The position numbers and the translations under genes were made by a program. Positions 7,993 to 16,865 of a stretch of 64,000 nucleotides of DNA are shown here, piece after piece. Positions within the stretch are counted from its first letter, which is position 1; each line of letters starts with the position of its first letter. Below the pieces are notes generated by a model, which was given only the letters and a program-made list of their open reading frames with translations, searched no databases and was not told where the DNA came from. The stretch comes from Burkholderiales bacterium. Lineage in GTDB: Bacteria; Pseudomonadota; Gammaproteobacteria; Burkholderiales; Burkholderiaceae_C. Where the stretch lies: positions 124,001 through 188,000 of the forward strand of contig JADJDV010000004.1 of assembly GCA_016702555.1 (NCBI GenBank). Reading direction: 5' to 3'.

Positions 7993-8817
7993 ATGCTCAT
8001 CGCGCACCTCACCGATCCGCACATCGGGCTCACCTCGCTCGGTCCGGCGGTCGACATCGACCCGGTCGATGGGCTGCGCCGCGCGCTGGCGCACGTGCGC
8101 CGGTTTGATCCCGCGCCCGAGGTGCTGCTGCTGAGCGGCGACCTGGTCGAAGCCGGCCGCGAGCAGGACTACCGGACACTGGCGCAGGTGCTGGCGCAGG
8201 AACTGCCGCCGCACGGCGCTGGCGGCCCACGCGTGCTGGCCGTGCCGGGCAACCACGACCGGCCGGTGCTGGCGCGGCGCATCCTGGCTGAGCTGATGCC
8301 GCAGGCCGCCGGCGCGCCGCCCGACCAGGTCTGCGTGCACGCCGAGCACGGCGGCCTGCATTTCATCGGGCTCGACACCGTGCAACCCGGCCAGGCGCAT
8401 GGCGCGCTGGGCGGCGCGCAACTCGCCTGGCTGCAAGACACGCTGCTGCGCTGCGCCGGCCAGCCGGTATTGATCTTCATGCACCATCCGCCCCTGACCA
8501 GCGGCGTCAGCGCCATGGACGCATGCGGGCTGTTGCGTGGTCGCGCCGAACTGGCGGCCCTGATCGTCGCGCACGGCGGCGTGCAACTGATCGCCGCCGG
8601 CCACCTGCACCGCCCAATCCTGGGCGCGCTCGGCGGCGTACCGGTGGTGGTGGCGCCATCCACCTCGCACCAGCTTGAACTCGACCTGCGCCCCGGCGCG
8701 CCACTGGCCTGCCGGCTGGAGCCGCCGATGATCGGCCTGTACCGCTGGACACCCGAGGACGGCATGAGCTGTCATTTCAGCCATGTCACCGGCTTTGACG
8801 GACCATTCGCGATATAG
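7993..8817 (+). CDS. Metallophosphoesterase, CpdA-like cyclic nucleotide phosphodiesterase
   Basis: A 274-aa class III-type phosphodiesterase. All five metal-binding blocks are present: DPH (residues 9-11), GDLVE, PGNHD, MHHPP and AGHLHRP. This layout is that of CpdA/Icc-type 3',5'-cAMP phosphodiesterases, so hydrolysis of cAMP or another phosphodiester in the cytoplasm is likely. The ATG at 7993 begins directly at the first strand (MLIAHLTDPH); in-frame codons further upstream would add a non-conserved extension. Confidence 0.85.
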   Translation: MLIAHLTDPHIGLTSLGPAVDIDPVDGLRRALAHVRRFDPAPEVLLLSGDLVEAGREQDYRTLAQVLAQELPPHGAGGPRVLAVPGNHDRPVLARRILAELMPQAAGAPPDQVCVHAEHGGLHFIGLDTVQPGQAHGALGGAQLAWLQDTLLRCAGQPVLIFMHHPPLTSGVSAMDACGLLRGRAELAALIVAHGGVQLIAAGHLHRPILGALGGVPVVVAPSTSHQLELDLRPGAPLACRLEPPMIGLYRWTPEDGMSCHFSHVTGFDGPFAI

Positions 8818-8862
8818 CGATCCACGGGTAGCCCTGCCGCTGTGGTTGGTGTACACAGGACC

Positions 8863-9801
8863 ATGAATCCACGCATCACCCAGCAGACACGCGCGAGGGC
8901 GCCCTCCGGACCACTCGACCTAACCACGCTGCGAGTGGTCATCGCAGTTGCGGAATCTGGGTCGATCAGCGCCGGCAGCGATCATGCCGGACTGGCGATC
9001 GGCGCCGTCAGCACACGCATTGCGGCATTGGAAGCGGAACTGGGCGTGCGGCTGTTTGAGCGCTCTTCACGCGGCGTTCGACTGACTGCAGCCGGCCATC
9101 TGCTGGTGCAGCGCGGTCGCGAGGTACTGGCCGATGCGGATCGGCTGACGCTGGACCTGCTGGATTACGGCCAGGGCCGTCAAGGCCACGTGCGAATGCT
9201 GAGCAATGCATCGGCCATCATCGAGTTTTTGCCGCAGCAGCTGGAAACATTCAAGCGATCGCACCCGCTGATACGGGTCGAGGTGGAAGAGCGCAGCAGT
9301 CCGGAGATTCCTTTGGCGCTGCTGGAAGGGCGTGCGGACCTGGGCATCGTGGACATTCCTCATCCGATCCAGGGTTTGACGTTTGCACCGCTGTTCCGCG
9401 ACGAGCTCGTGCTCATCGTGGCCGGGCAACACCCGCTGGCGCAGGCGTCCGCGGTTCGCCTGCAGGAAATGCTCAACGAAGACTTCATCTGCCTGCCAGA
9501 TGGCAACGCCATCTCGGGGCGACTGGTGGCGGCCGCCGCCATGCTCGGACAGTCTTTGGCGATCCACATGCAGATGCGCAGTTTCGATGCTGTGTGCCGC
9601 ATGGTGGCAAATGGCGTCGGCGTCAGCATCTTGCCGCGCCAGGCCATCGGCCCACAGCTTGCCGTGCTGCCGCTCCGTGCCGTGAGTCTGGCCGAACCCT
9701 GGGCACAACGTATCCACCAGCTTGCCTGGCGCGAGGATTTGGCGCCGCTCAGTTCGACACGCGCCCTGCTGCGCGTGCTGCGGGAAACGCCGGCGATCTG
9801 A
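8863..9801 (+). CDS. LysR-family transcriptional regulator
   Basis: A 312-aa LysR regulator. The N-terminal winged helix-turn-helix (about residues 24-85; SGSISAGSDHAGLAIGAVS then LFERSSRGVRLTAAG) precedes a substrate-binding effector domain. It lies 107 bp before, and on the same strand as, the enolase-superfamily/Bug/AMDase cluster, so it probably controls that cluster. ATG 8863 is preceded by AGGA very close to the start; a GTG at 8842 is an alternative. Confidence 0.88.
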   Translation: MNPRITQQTRARAPSGPLDLTTLRVVIAVAESGSISAGSDHAGLAIGAVSTRIAALEAELGVRLFERSSRGVRLTAAGHLLVQRGREVLADADRLTLDLLDYGQGRQGHVRMLSNASAIIEFLPQQLETFKRSHPLIRVEVEERSSPEIPLALLEGRADLGIVDIPHPIQGLTFAPLFRDELVLIVAGQHPLAQASAVRLQEMLNEDFICLPDGNAISGRLVAAAAMLGQSLAIHMQMRSFDAVCRMVANGVGVSILPRQAIGPQLAVLPLRAVSLAEPWAQRIHQLAWREDLAPLSSTRALLRVLRETPAI

Positions 9802-9908
9802 ACCGCCAACCCCGCGGTTTCGCCATTCGCGAAATCGACGTTCGCCCGAGCCGTCTTGCCTCTTTGAAGCGGCGCCCTCTATGCTGGCGCACCTTGGTGG
9901 GACCGACG

Positions 9909-11075
9909 ATGACGGCAACACCCCGAATTACTGGCGTGCGCGCAACGCCCCTCAACCTGCCGGTCACGATGGGCAGCGGCGAACATTCCAGCAACACATC
10001 GTTGTCGGTCTGTCTGGTGGACATTGACACCGATGTCGGCATCACCGGCACCGGCATGACCGCCATCACCGAGGAAGAAGTGGTCACCACCATCGTCAAC
10101 GACGTGGCCGCGCACGCATTGCTGGGTAGCGACGCGCTGCGACACGAGCAACTATGGGAGCGTCTCTACTGGCTGCTGACACCACGCGGACAGTCGGGTT
10201 ACGCCAGCCACGCCATCGCCGCCATCGACCTGGCGCTGTGGGACATCAAGGGCCAGGTGCTGGGCCAGCCGTGCTGGCGCCTGCTGGGCGGCGCGCGCGA
10301 GCAGGTGCCGGTCTATGCGACCTTCGGCTTCGCGTTCTTCGGGCGCGACGAACTGGCCGCCGCCGCCAGCGACTGGGTCGGCCGCGGCTTCCGGCGATTG
10401 AAGATGACGGTGGGCCACCATGCGCTGCAGCGGCGCGACGAGCCACGCCCCCTACACGACGTGATTGCCGAGGACGTGGCCCGCGTGACCGCCGTGCGCG
10501 AGGCCGTCGGCCCCGATGTGCAGATTTTCATCGACGCCAACTGCAGCCTGGACTACTTGAGCGCACTCAGCCTCGCGCGGCGACTGGAGCGGCACGACAT
10601 CGCGTTCTTCGAGGAGCCGGTGTCGCACAACGACATCGGCAACCTGGTCAAACTGCGTGGCAAGGTCGGCATGCCGCTGGCAGGTGGACAAAACGAAGGG
10701 TTGGCCGGCCGCTTCCGTGATTTTCTCACTGCCCAGGCGCTCGACGTGGTGCAGCCCAACGTGTGCATCAGCGGCGGCTATACGCAGTGCCTGCGCATCG
10801 GCGGCATGGCGGCGGCCTTCAATACGCAACTGGCCAACGGCGGCGCCTGGCCGCACCACAACATGCACCTGCATGCGGGACTTGCCAACGGCACGTTGGT
10901 CGAATACCACTCGGTGGCCGTCGAGTGCTGCAAGCAGGTGTTTGACGACTTGCCCGAGCCAGTGGATGGTGTGCTGACGCTGCCTGGCGCACCGGGTCTG
11001 GGCTTCAGACCCAACCGCGAGCGCGTGGCCGAACTGGCGCAGCGCCCGCTGTCGCGCGGCGTCGGCAAGGCGTGA
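9909..11075 (+). CDS. Diverged enolase-superfamily (mandelate racemase/MLE-like) protein
   Basis: A 388-aa protein with the MR/MLE capping domain and TIM barrel. Metal-ligand positions D209 (FIDANC) and E235/E236 (FFEEP) and a PHH histidine pair (316-317) are present. The second-strand KxK motif reads K165-M-T167, so the usual catalytic lysine is Thr. The third metal-ligand block reads GGQNE (residues 259-263) where relatives have a Glu at the Gln position. It may therefore have unusual chemistry or have lost abstraction of an alpha-proton. First gene of the Bug/AMDase/CoA ligase cluster. ATG 9909 follows a GGTGGGA ribosome site. Family is certain; substrate unknown. Confidence 0.85.
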   Translation: MTATPRITGVRATPLNLPVTMGSGEHSSNTSLSVCLVDIDTDVGITGTGMTAITEEEVVTTIVNDVAAHALLGSDALRHEQLWERLYWLLTPRGQSGYASHAIAAIDLALWDIKGQVLGQPCWRLLGGAREQVPVYATFGFAFFGRDELAAAASDWVGRGFRRLKMTVGHHALQRRDEPRPLHDVIAEDVARVTAVREAVGPDVQIFIDANCSLDYLSALSLARRLERHDIAFFEEPVSHNDIGNLVKLRGKVGMPLAGGQNEGLAGRFRDFLTAQALDVVQPNVCISGGYTQCLRIGGMAAAFNTQLANGGAWPHHNMHLHAGLANGTLVEYHSVAVECCKQVFDDLPEPVDGVLTLPGAPGLGFRPNRERVAELAQRPLSRGVGKA

Positions 11076-11117
11076 GCGCGCCCGCCCCATCGACAACACC
11101 CAGGAGACCCCACCACC

Positions 11118-12095
11118 ATGAGCACACCACGATTCGGTCGCCGCCACCTATTGCTGGGCGCCGTCGCACTGGCGACGGCGACTGCGCCCGCGCTGGCCCA
11201 GGACTACCCCACGCACCCGGTCCGCCTGTTCGTCGGCTATTCGGCCGGCGGTGGCATGGACGCGGTGGCGCGTCTGCTCGCGCCTGCTCTGGGCGCGCAA
11301 CTCGGCCAGCAGGTGGTGGTGGAAAACCGTCCCGGCGCCGCCGGCCTGTTGGCGGCCGATGCCGTGGCACGCGCGCCGGCCGACGGTTACGCCCTGCTGC
11401 TGGGTGAAAGTGGCCTGCTCATCGCCCAGCACCTGCAGGCGCGCACCGGCTTCGACCCGCTGAACGGCTTCGCACCCATCGCCGGCCTGTTCAACCTGCC
11501 GCTGATGATCGTGGCACGGCCCGATTTCGCCGCCAGTTCACCCAAGACGCTGATCGAACAACTCAAGGCCAAGCCCGGCCAGTACGCCTACGCCACGTCG
11601 GGCGTCGGCACGGTGCATCACCTCGGCATGGAAATGCTCAAGGGCCAAAGCGGCGCCTTCGTGTTGCACATCCCCTATCGCGGCGCCGCACAGATCGTGC
11701 CCGACATCATCGGCGGCCAGGTACCCCTGGGCGTGGTCAGCGCCGCCGCCGGCATTGCACAGATTCGCGGCGGCAAGCTAAAAGGCCTGGCCATGATGAG
11801 CGACGACAAGCTCGCGGGTGCCGAGACCGTGGCACCGCTGTCACAGGCGCTGCCGGGCTTCAACGTCGCACCGCGCCTGTACCTGGCGGCGCCCGCCGGC
11901 ACACCGCCGGCCATCGTCGCCAAGCTGGAAGAAGCCGTGCGCAATGCCCTCGCCAAGCCCGAGGTGGTGCAGGGCGCGGCCGCGCAAGGCGCGGTACCGG
12001 CGCCCATGCGCGCCGACGCGCTCAAGGCCGATCTGGCGCGCGAGTCGGCCGACTGGGCCAGGCTGATCAAGACGCAAAAAATCAGTGCGCAGTAG
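11118..12095 (+). CDS. Bug-family (tripartite tricarboxylate transporter) solute-binding protein
   Basis: A 325-aa periplasmic binding protein with a signal peptide (GRRHLLLGAVALATATAPALA) cleaved near residue 28. The mature start YPTHPVRLFVGYSAGGGMD is the Bug signature, followed by VENRPGAAG and PYRGAAQ. Bug proteins bind carboxylates in the periplasm. No TctA/TctB membrane partners are next to it, which is common for orphan Bug genes. Lying 9 bp before the AMDase gene, it may capture the substituted malonate used by that enzyme (inference). Confidence 0.92.
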   Translation: MSTPRFGRRHLLLGAVALATATAPALAQDYPTHPVRLFVGYSAGGGMDAVARLLAPALGAQLGQQVVVENRPGAAGLLAADAVARAPADGYALLLGESGLLIAQHLQARTGFDPLNGFAPIAGLFNLPLMIVARPDFAASSPKTLIEQLKAKPGQYAYATSGVGTVHHLGMEMLKGQSGAFVLHIPYRGAAQIVPDIIGGQVPLGVVSAAAGIAQIRGGKLKGLAMMSDDKLAGAETVAPLSQALPGFNVAPRLYLAAPAGTPPAIVAKLEEAVRNALAKPEVVQGAAAQGAVPAPMRADALKADLARESADWARLIKTQKISAQ

Positions 12096-12104
12096 GGCAC
12101 GGCC

Positions 12105-12878
12105 ATGCACCATGCCCGCTCCCACGACGAACTGCCCCGCCTGGGCCTGATCGTGCCGCCCGCGCACGGCCGCGTACCGGACGACGGGCCACGCCTGTAC
12201 GCCGGACGCGCCCACTTTCTGGCACGTGGGCTCGGCATCGACACCATCTCGGCCGCAGGCTTCGCGCCCGTCGTCACCGCCATCCGCGACCACGCGCTGG
12301 TGCTGCGCGACGACGGCGCGCGTGCGATCTCGCTCATGGGCACCTCGCTCAGCTTCCATCGCGGTCTGGCATTCACCGAAGACCTGTGCGCCCAGCTGTC
12401 CGAGGCGACTGGCCTGCCGTGCACCACCATGAGCCACGCCATCGTGCGTGCGCTGCGCGCACTGGGCGTGCGGCGCGTGGCGGTGGCCACGGCTTACACG
12501 GAAGTGCTGAACGGTGATCTGCTGCGCTTTCTAGGCGAAGCCGGCTTCGAGGTCACCGCCATCGAAGGGCTGGGCATGACCGGCGTGCTCGCGGTTGGCG
12601 AAGTCGGCCCCGAGCTGTTGACGCCGCTCGCACAGCGCGTCGTCGATCAGGCGGCGGGGGCCGAGGGACTGCTGATCTCCTGCGGCGGGCTGCGCACGCT
12701 TGATCTGTTGGCGCCGCTGCAGACGCAACTCGCGCTGCCCGTGGTCGCCAGTTCGCCAGCGGGTTTCTGGGATCTGATCACCTGCGCCGGCCTGGAGGCC
12801 GCGGCGCCCGGCTTCGGTCGCCTATTTGAATTGCCCGCGTCCCGATCCACGCGGATCAACCCGTGGCACCTGGCGTAG
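12105..12878 (+). CDS. Arylmalonate decarboxylase (AMDase-like, Asp/Glu racemase superfamily)
   Basis: A 257-aa cofactor-free enzyme that decarboxylates alpha-aryl malonates to chiral arylacetates. The pattern closely follows Bordetella bronchiseptica AMDase with a constant offset of five: LIVPP near residue 15, G79-T80-S81 in LMGTSLSF (G74-T75-S76), Y131 in ATAY (Y126) and the catalytic C193-G194 in SCGG (C188-G189). Gly at position 79 rather than a second Cys supports decarboxylase over racemase activity. Same-strand neighbours are the Bug protein (9 bp before) and an acyl-CoA ligase (34 bp after). The natural substrate is unknown. Confidence 0.9.
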   Translation: MHHARSHDELPRLGLIVPPAHGRVPDDGPRLYAGRAHFLARGLGIDTISAAGFAPVVTAIRDHALVLRDDGARAISLMGTSLSFHRGLAFTEDLCAQLSEATGLPCTTMSHAIVRALRALGVRRVAVATAYTEVLNGDLLRFLGEAGFEVTAIEGLGMTGVLAVGEVGPELLTPLAQRVVDQAAGAEGLLISCGGLRTLDLLAPLQTQLALPVVASSPAGFWDLITCAGLEAAAPGFGRLFELPASRSTRINPWHLA

Positions 12879-12912
12879 ACTTTTCGCGTCGCCATCCCGA
12901 CGCGAAATACCC

Positions 12913-14445
12913 ATGTCCCTCGCCCACCTGCTCGTTCGCCAGGCGCGCCAACGCCCGCACTCCCCGGCCATCCTGAGCGGCGACGCGCTGCACGCGACGC
13001 ACGGCGAATGGGCCGCGCGCAGCGCGGGTCTGACCGCCCGCCTGAGCGCCACCGGCCTGCAACCGGGCGATCGCGTACTGGTCTTCGCGCGCAACCACCC
13101 GCGCTACCTGGAAGTGCTGTGGGGCCTGTGGTGGGCCGGGCTGGTTGCCGTGCCGGTCAACGCCAAGCTGCACCCACGCGAGGTCGAATGGATCGTGGCC
13201 AACTGCGGTGCGCGCTGGGCCTTCGTGACGACGGACGTCGCTTCCGAGCCGCTGGCAGGCATCGAGCGGCAAGTCGACCTGGAATCCGATGACGCCACCA
13301 ACCTGCTCACCCCGGCACCCGACCCGTTTGCCGTGCCGGTGGTCGAGCGCGACCCGGGCGACACGGCCTGGCTGTTCTACACCAGCGGCACCACCGGCCG
13401 CCCCAAGGGCGTGATGCTGACGCACCGCAACCTGATGACCATGGGCATGGGCTACCACGTCGATGTCGATCCGGTGGCGCCCGGCGACGTGATTGCCTAC
13501 GCCGCGCCCATCTCGCACGGCGCGGGCATCTACGCCATCCCGCACCTGATGGCCGGCGCGCGCCACGTGGTGCCGGCGTCAGGCGGCGTCGATCCGGCGG
13601 AGCTGTTCGCGCTCGGGCGCCGCATCGGGCCGCTGTCGCTGTTTGCGGCGCCCACCATCGTCGGCCGGCTGGTCGATCAGGCCGAGGCAGAGGGGTTGTC
13701 GCCCGCCGACTGCGCGCGCAGCTTCAAGACCATCGTGTACGGCGGCGCGCCGATGTACGTGGCCGACATCCAGCGCGCGCTGGCCATCATGGGTCCGCGC
13801 TTCGTACAGATCTACGGCCAGGGCGAGACGCCCATGGTCGGCACTGTGTTGAGCCGCGCCGATTTGGCCGATACCGCGCACCCGTGTTACCTGGACCGCA
13901 TCGCCAGCGTGGGCGTCGCGCAAACGCCGGTGCGCGTGCGCGTGACGGACGCCGACGGAAAGGGTCTGCCGCTGGGCGAAGTTGGCGAAATCGTGGTCAA
14001 AGGCGACAGCGTGATGGCCGGCTACTGGGACAACCCCGAAGCCACGGCAGCGGCGGTGAAGGACGGCTGGCTCTTCACTGGCGACATGGGCGCGCTGGAT
14101 GCGGACGGCTACCTGGCGCTGAAGGACCGCAGCAAGGACCTGATCATCAGCGGCGGCAGCAACATCTACCCGCGCGAAGTCGAAGAAGCCCTGCTCACCG
14201 CCCCCGGCGTGGCCGAAGTCGCCGTGGTGGGCGAAGCCGATGTCGAATGGGGCGAGAACGTGGTCGCCTTCGTCGTGCCGCAGGCCGGCGCCGACGTGAC
14301 CGAGGCCACGCTCGACACGCACTGCCTGGCCCACATCGCCCGCTTCAAGCGACCCAAGCGCTATGTGTTTGTGAGCGACCTGCCGAAGAACAACTACGGC
14401 AAGGTGTTGAAGACCGAGTTGCGAGTGCGACTGCGCGACGCCTGA
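12913..14445 (+). CDS. Acyl-CoA synthetase (AMP-dependent)
   Basis: A 510-aa member of the ANL adenylate-forming family that activates a carboxylate to its CoA thioester with ATP. Visible motifs: P-loop-like YTSGTTGRPKG (residues 156-166), YGQGET, TGDMG with DRSKDLIISGG (hinge), and the C-terminal catalytic lysine in KNNYGKVLK. The acyl group cannot be told from sequence. Its place between AMDase and a thioesterase suggests activation of the arylacetate-type product. ATG 12913 is used; further upstream starts run into the AMDase gene. Confidence 0.9.
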   Translation: MSLAHLLVRQARQRPHSPAILSGDALHATHGEWAARSAGLTARLSATGLQPGDRVLVFARNHPRYLEVLWGLWWAGLVAVPVNAKLHPREVEWIVANCGARWAFVTTDVASEPLAGIERQVDLESDDATNLLTPAPDPFAVPVVERDPGDTAWLFYTSGTTGRPKGVMLTHRNLMTMGMGYHVDVDPVAPGDVIAYAAPISHGAGIYAIPHLMAGARHVVPASGGVDPAELFALGRRIGPLSLFAAPTIVGRLVDQAEAEGLSPADCARSFKTIVYGGAPMYVADIQRALAIMGPRFVQIYGQGETPMVGTVLSRADLADTAHPCYLDRIASVGVAQTPVRVRVTDADGKGLPLGEVGEIVVKGDSVMAGYWDNPEATAAAVKDGWLFTGDMGALDADGYLALKDRSKDLIISGGSNIYPREVEEALLTAPGVAEVAVVGEADVEWGENVVAFVVPQAGADVTEATLDTHCLAHIARFKRPKRYVFVSDLPKNNYGKVLKTELRVRLRDA

Positions 14446-14489
14446 GCGTCTTGCAGAATCGCGCTTTTCAAGAACGACGCAGGAGGCCC

Positions 14490-15029
14490 ATGAGCATCAA
14501 GCACCTCGACCAATGGCTCGCCGACGAAAAGGCGATCTTCGAACGCCTCGAAACGGGCCCCGGCCCGGGCGTGGCGCGGCTGGATCAGGTGGTCGGACTG
14601 ACGGGGCTGGAGCTCATGCAGGCCATCCTGAACGGCGAGTTGCCGTATGCCGCGATTGCCAAGACGCTGGACTTCGTGCTGGTACACGTCAGCAAAGGGC
14701 ACGCCACGTTCCAGGGCACGCCGGGTCCGCAGTTGCTGAACCCGCTCGGCACGGTGCATGGCGGCTGGTTTGCCACGCTGCTGGATTCGGCGCTGGGCTG
14801 CGCCGTACACACCATGATGCCGGCCGGCCGCAGCTACACCACGGCCGAGCTGGGCGTGAACCTGGTGAAAGCCATCACACCCAAGGTGCCGCGCGTGCGC
14901 GCCGAGGGCACGGTGATCCACTGCGGGCGCCAGCTGGCCACGGCCGAGGCGCGGCTGGTGGGGCCGGACGGCACGTTGTACGCGCACGCCACCACCACCT
15001 GCCTGGTGTTCGATCTGCCAACCGCGTAA
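14490..15029 (+). CDS. PaaI-family (hotdog fold) thioesterase
   Basis: A 179-aa hotdog-fold acyl-CoA thioesterase. The PaaI/4HBT signature is visible in LNPLGTVHGGWFATLLDSA (about residues 84-102), with HGG and the following acidic residue at the active site, then the TAELGVNLVKA strand. An AGGAGG ribosome site ends 3 bp before ATG 14490. It closes the plus-strand cluster 44 bp after the CoA ligase and probably recycles CoA from off-pathway thioesters. Confidence 0.9.
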   Translation: MSIKHLDQWLADEKAIFERLETGPGPGVARLDQVVGLTGLELMQAILNGELPYAAIAKTLDFVLVHVSKGHATFQGTPGPQLLNPLGTVHGGWFATLLDSALGCAVHTMMPAGRSYTTAELGVNLVKAITPKVPRVRAEGTVIHCGRQLATAEARLVGPDGTLYAHATTTCLVFDLPTA

Positions 15030-15042
15030 GACAAGCCCGCGT

Positions 15043-15079
15043 AAAAAAACCAGGGACCGCGGTAGGCGGTGCCCTGGTT
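15043..15079 (-). terminator. Rho-independent terminator of the TRAP operon
   Basis: An imperfect stem of AACCAGGG-ACCGC with GCGGT-CCCTGGTT, followed on the minus strand by seven T. It lies between the convergent thioesterase and dctP genes and may work in both directions. Confidence 0.8.
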
Positions 15080-15125
15080 AGCTGTTCGGCAGCGCGCCCA
15101 TGCGGGGCGCGGCACACTGATGCGA

Positions 15126-16157
15126 TTACTTGGGTTCGTACTTCTTCAGCAGCGCCTTGGCTTCCTCGATCAGCTTCTTGCCGTCGCCGCCCTTGGCCGC
15201 CACGTCCTTGAGCCAGATCTCGTCGACGTTGGCGGTGGCCTTCTCCCAGCGCGCCAGCTCTTCCTTGGAGATCACGGCAATGGTGTTGCCGCGGTCGCGC
15301 GCCAGCTTGGAATAGGGCTCGACGATGTTGTCGAAGCCTTCCTCGCCCGCCCAGGCCGAGGCCGCCAGGCCGGAGTTGTCGTCGATCACCTTCTTCAGCT
15401 TGGGCGGCAGGCTGTCGTACTTGCCCTGGTTCATGCCGAAGATGAAGATGGTGTTGGCGAAGCGCGGCGAGCCCATGGGCGCGTCCAGGTGGTACTTCAC
15501 GATCTCGTGCAGCTTGGTGGCGGGGATGGCCTCCCAGGGCACCAGCACGCCGTCGACCACGCCCTTGGACAGCGCGTCCGGCACCTGCGGCAGCGGCATC
15601 TGCACCGGCGTGCCGCCCATGGCGGCCATCATGCGCGCACTGATGCGGGTGGCGGTGCGGATCTTCTTGCCCTTCAGGTCCTCCAGCTTGTGGATCGGCA
15701 TGTTCGAGTGCATCACGTAGCCTTCGGTGGTGTGCATGAACAGCGGCTTGATGCCCTTGAACTCGTCCAGCGCGTTCTTCTGCGTGTACTCCCACAGCGC
15801 CTGCGAGCCCTGCTTGGCGTTGACGGCCATGAAGGGCAACTCGAACACCTCGGTCTTGGTGTAGCGGCCGGCCGAATAGGTCGGCACCGACCACACGATG
15901 TCGGCCACGCCGTCGCGCACCTGGTCCAGCAGTTGCGGCGGCGTGCCGCCCAGCTGCATGGCCGGGTAGATCTGGCACTTGAGTTCACCGCCCGATTCCT
16001 TCTCGATCTTGGCGCACCAGGGCGCGATGATCTTCTGCTGCGAGCTCGAGCCCGAGGGCAGGAAGTGGTGCACCTTCAGCACCGTCTGCGCCGACACGGC
16101 ACCGGCGGCGAAGGCCAGCGCACCGGCGATGGCGAGTTTGGTCAGGGTCGATCTCAT
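15126..16157 (-). CDS. dctP: TRAP transporter solute-binding subunit DctP
   Basis: A 343-aa periplasmic binding protein of the DctP/YiaO family that delivers an organic anion to the DctQM membrane pair. Signal peptide residues 1-23 (cleaved near VSAQ), then LKVHHFLPSGSSSQ and the family features LEDLKGKKIRT and GVVDGVLVPWEA. The ATG at 16157 has an AAGGAG ribosome site. Third gene of dctQ-dctM-dctP. The substrate is probably a carboxylate; nothing in the sequence fixes which. Confidence 0.93.
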   Translation of the reverse strand: MRSTLTKLAIAGALAFAAGAVSAQTVLKVHHFLPSGSSSQQKIIAPWCAKIEKESGGELKCQIYPAMQLGGTPPQLLDQVRDGVADIVWSVPTYSAGRYTKTEVFELPFMAVNAKQGSQALWEYTQKNALDEFKGIKPLFMHTTEGYVMHSNMPIHKLEDLKGKKIRTATRISARMMAAMGGTPVQMPLPQVPDALSKGVVDGVLVPWEAIPATKLHEIVKYHLDAPMGSPRFANTIFIFGMNQGKYDSLPPKLKKVIDDNSGLAASAWAGEEGFDNIVEPYSKLARDRGNTIAVISKEELARWEKATANVDEIWLKDVAAKGGDGKKLIEEAKALLKKYEPK

Positions 16158-16189
16158 GGGGCTACATCTCCTTGGAAAAAAGGCGGGGG

Positions 16190-16861
16190 TCAGGACAGCA
16201 GGCGCACCAGCCAGAGCGTGATGCCGGGGAACAGTATCAGCAGCGCCAGACGCATGAAGTCCCAGCTCAGGAACAGCAGCACGCCCTTGTAGGTTTCGAT
16301 CATGGGCACGTCCTTGGCCAGGCCGTTCATGATGTAGACATTCAGGCCCACCGGCGGGAAGATCATGCCGATGGCGCACACACTCAGGATCAGCACGCCG
16401 AACCACAGCGCCTTGTCGGACGGGCCCAGGCCAAAGAAGTCCAGCCCCATGATGACCGGGAACAGCACCGGCACCGTCAGCAGGATCATCGACATCTCGT
16501 CCATCACCGCGCCGAGGATGACGTAGAACAGCATGATCGCGCCCATCACCACCACCGGCGGGATGGCGGCGCCCGCGATCACCTCGGCCAACTGGTTGGG
16601 CAGTTGCGACAGCGCCAGCGAGGCGTTGATCATGTCGGCGCCGATGAAGATCATGAAGATCATGCCGCTGGTCACCGCCGTGGTGCGGATCGAGTCCATG
16701 GTCTTGCGCCAGGTCAATTGGCGCTTCAGCAGCGAGATGATGAAGGTCAGGGTCGAGCCGATCGCCGCGCCCTCCGTGGGCGTGAAGATGCCGCCATAGA
16801 TGCCGCCGAACACGGCCACGAAGATCAGCGCGATCGGCCACACGCCGCCGGCCGCCTGCAT
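16190..16861 (-). CDS. dctM: TRAP large permease DctM, C-terminal half (frameshifted from the N-terminal half)
   Basis: A 223-aa open frame with the C-terminal membrane helices of DctM: GVWPIALIFVAVFGGIYGG, the family signature FTPTEGAAIGS, and LGAVMDEMSMILLTVPVLFP. A normal DctM of about 430 aa equals this plus the preceding 215-aa frame. In-frame sense codons continue a little upstream of the ATG (...SGAEL-M), which fits a frameshift rather than a true gene start. No clear ribosome site precedes ATG 16861. It could still be made as a separate half by coupling from the stop codon 4 bp upstream. Confidence 0.85.
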   Translation of the reverse strand: MQAAGGVWPIALIFVAVFGGIYGGIFTPTEGAAIGSTLTFIISLLKRQLTWRKTMDSIRTTAVTSGMIFMIFIGADMINASLALSQLPNQLAEVIAGAAIPPVVVMGAIMLFYVILGAVMDEMSMILLTVPVLFPVIMGLDFFGLGPSDKALWFGVLILSVCAIGMIFPPVGLNVYIMNGLAKDVPMIETYKGVLLFLSWDFMRLALLILFPGITLWLVRLLS

Positions 16862-16865
16862 GAGC

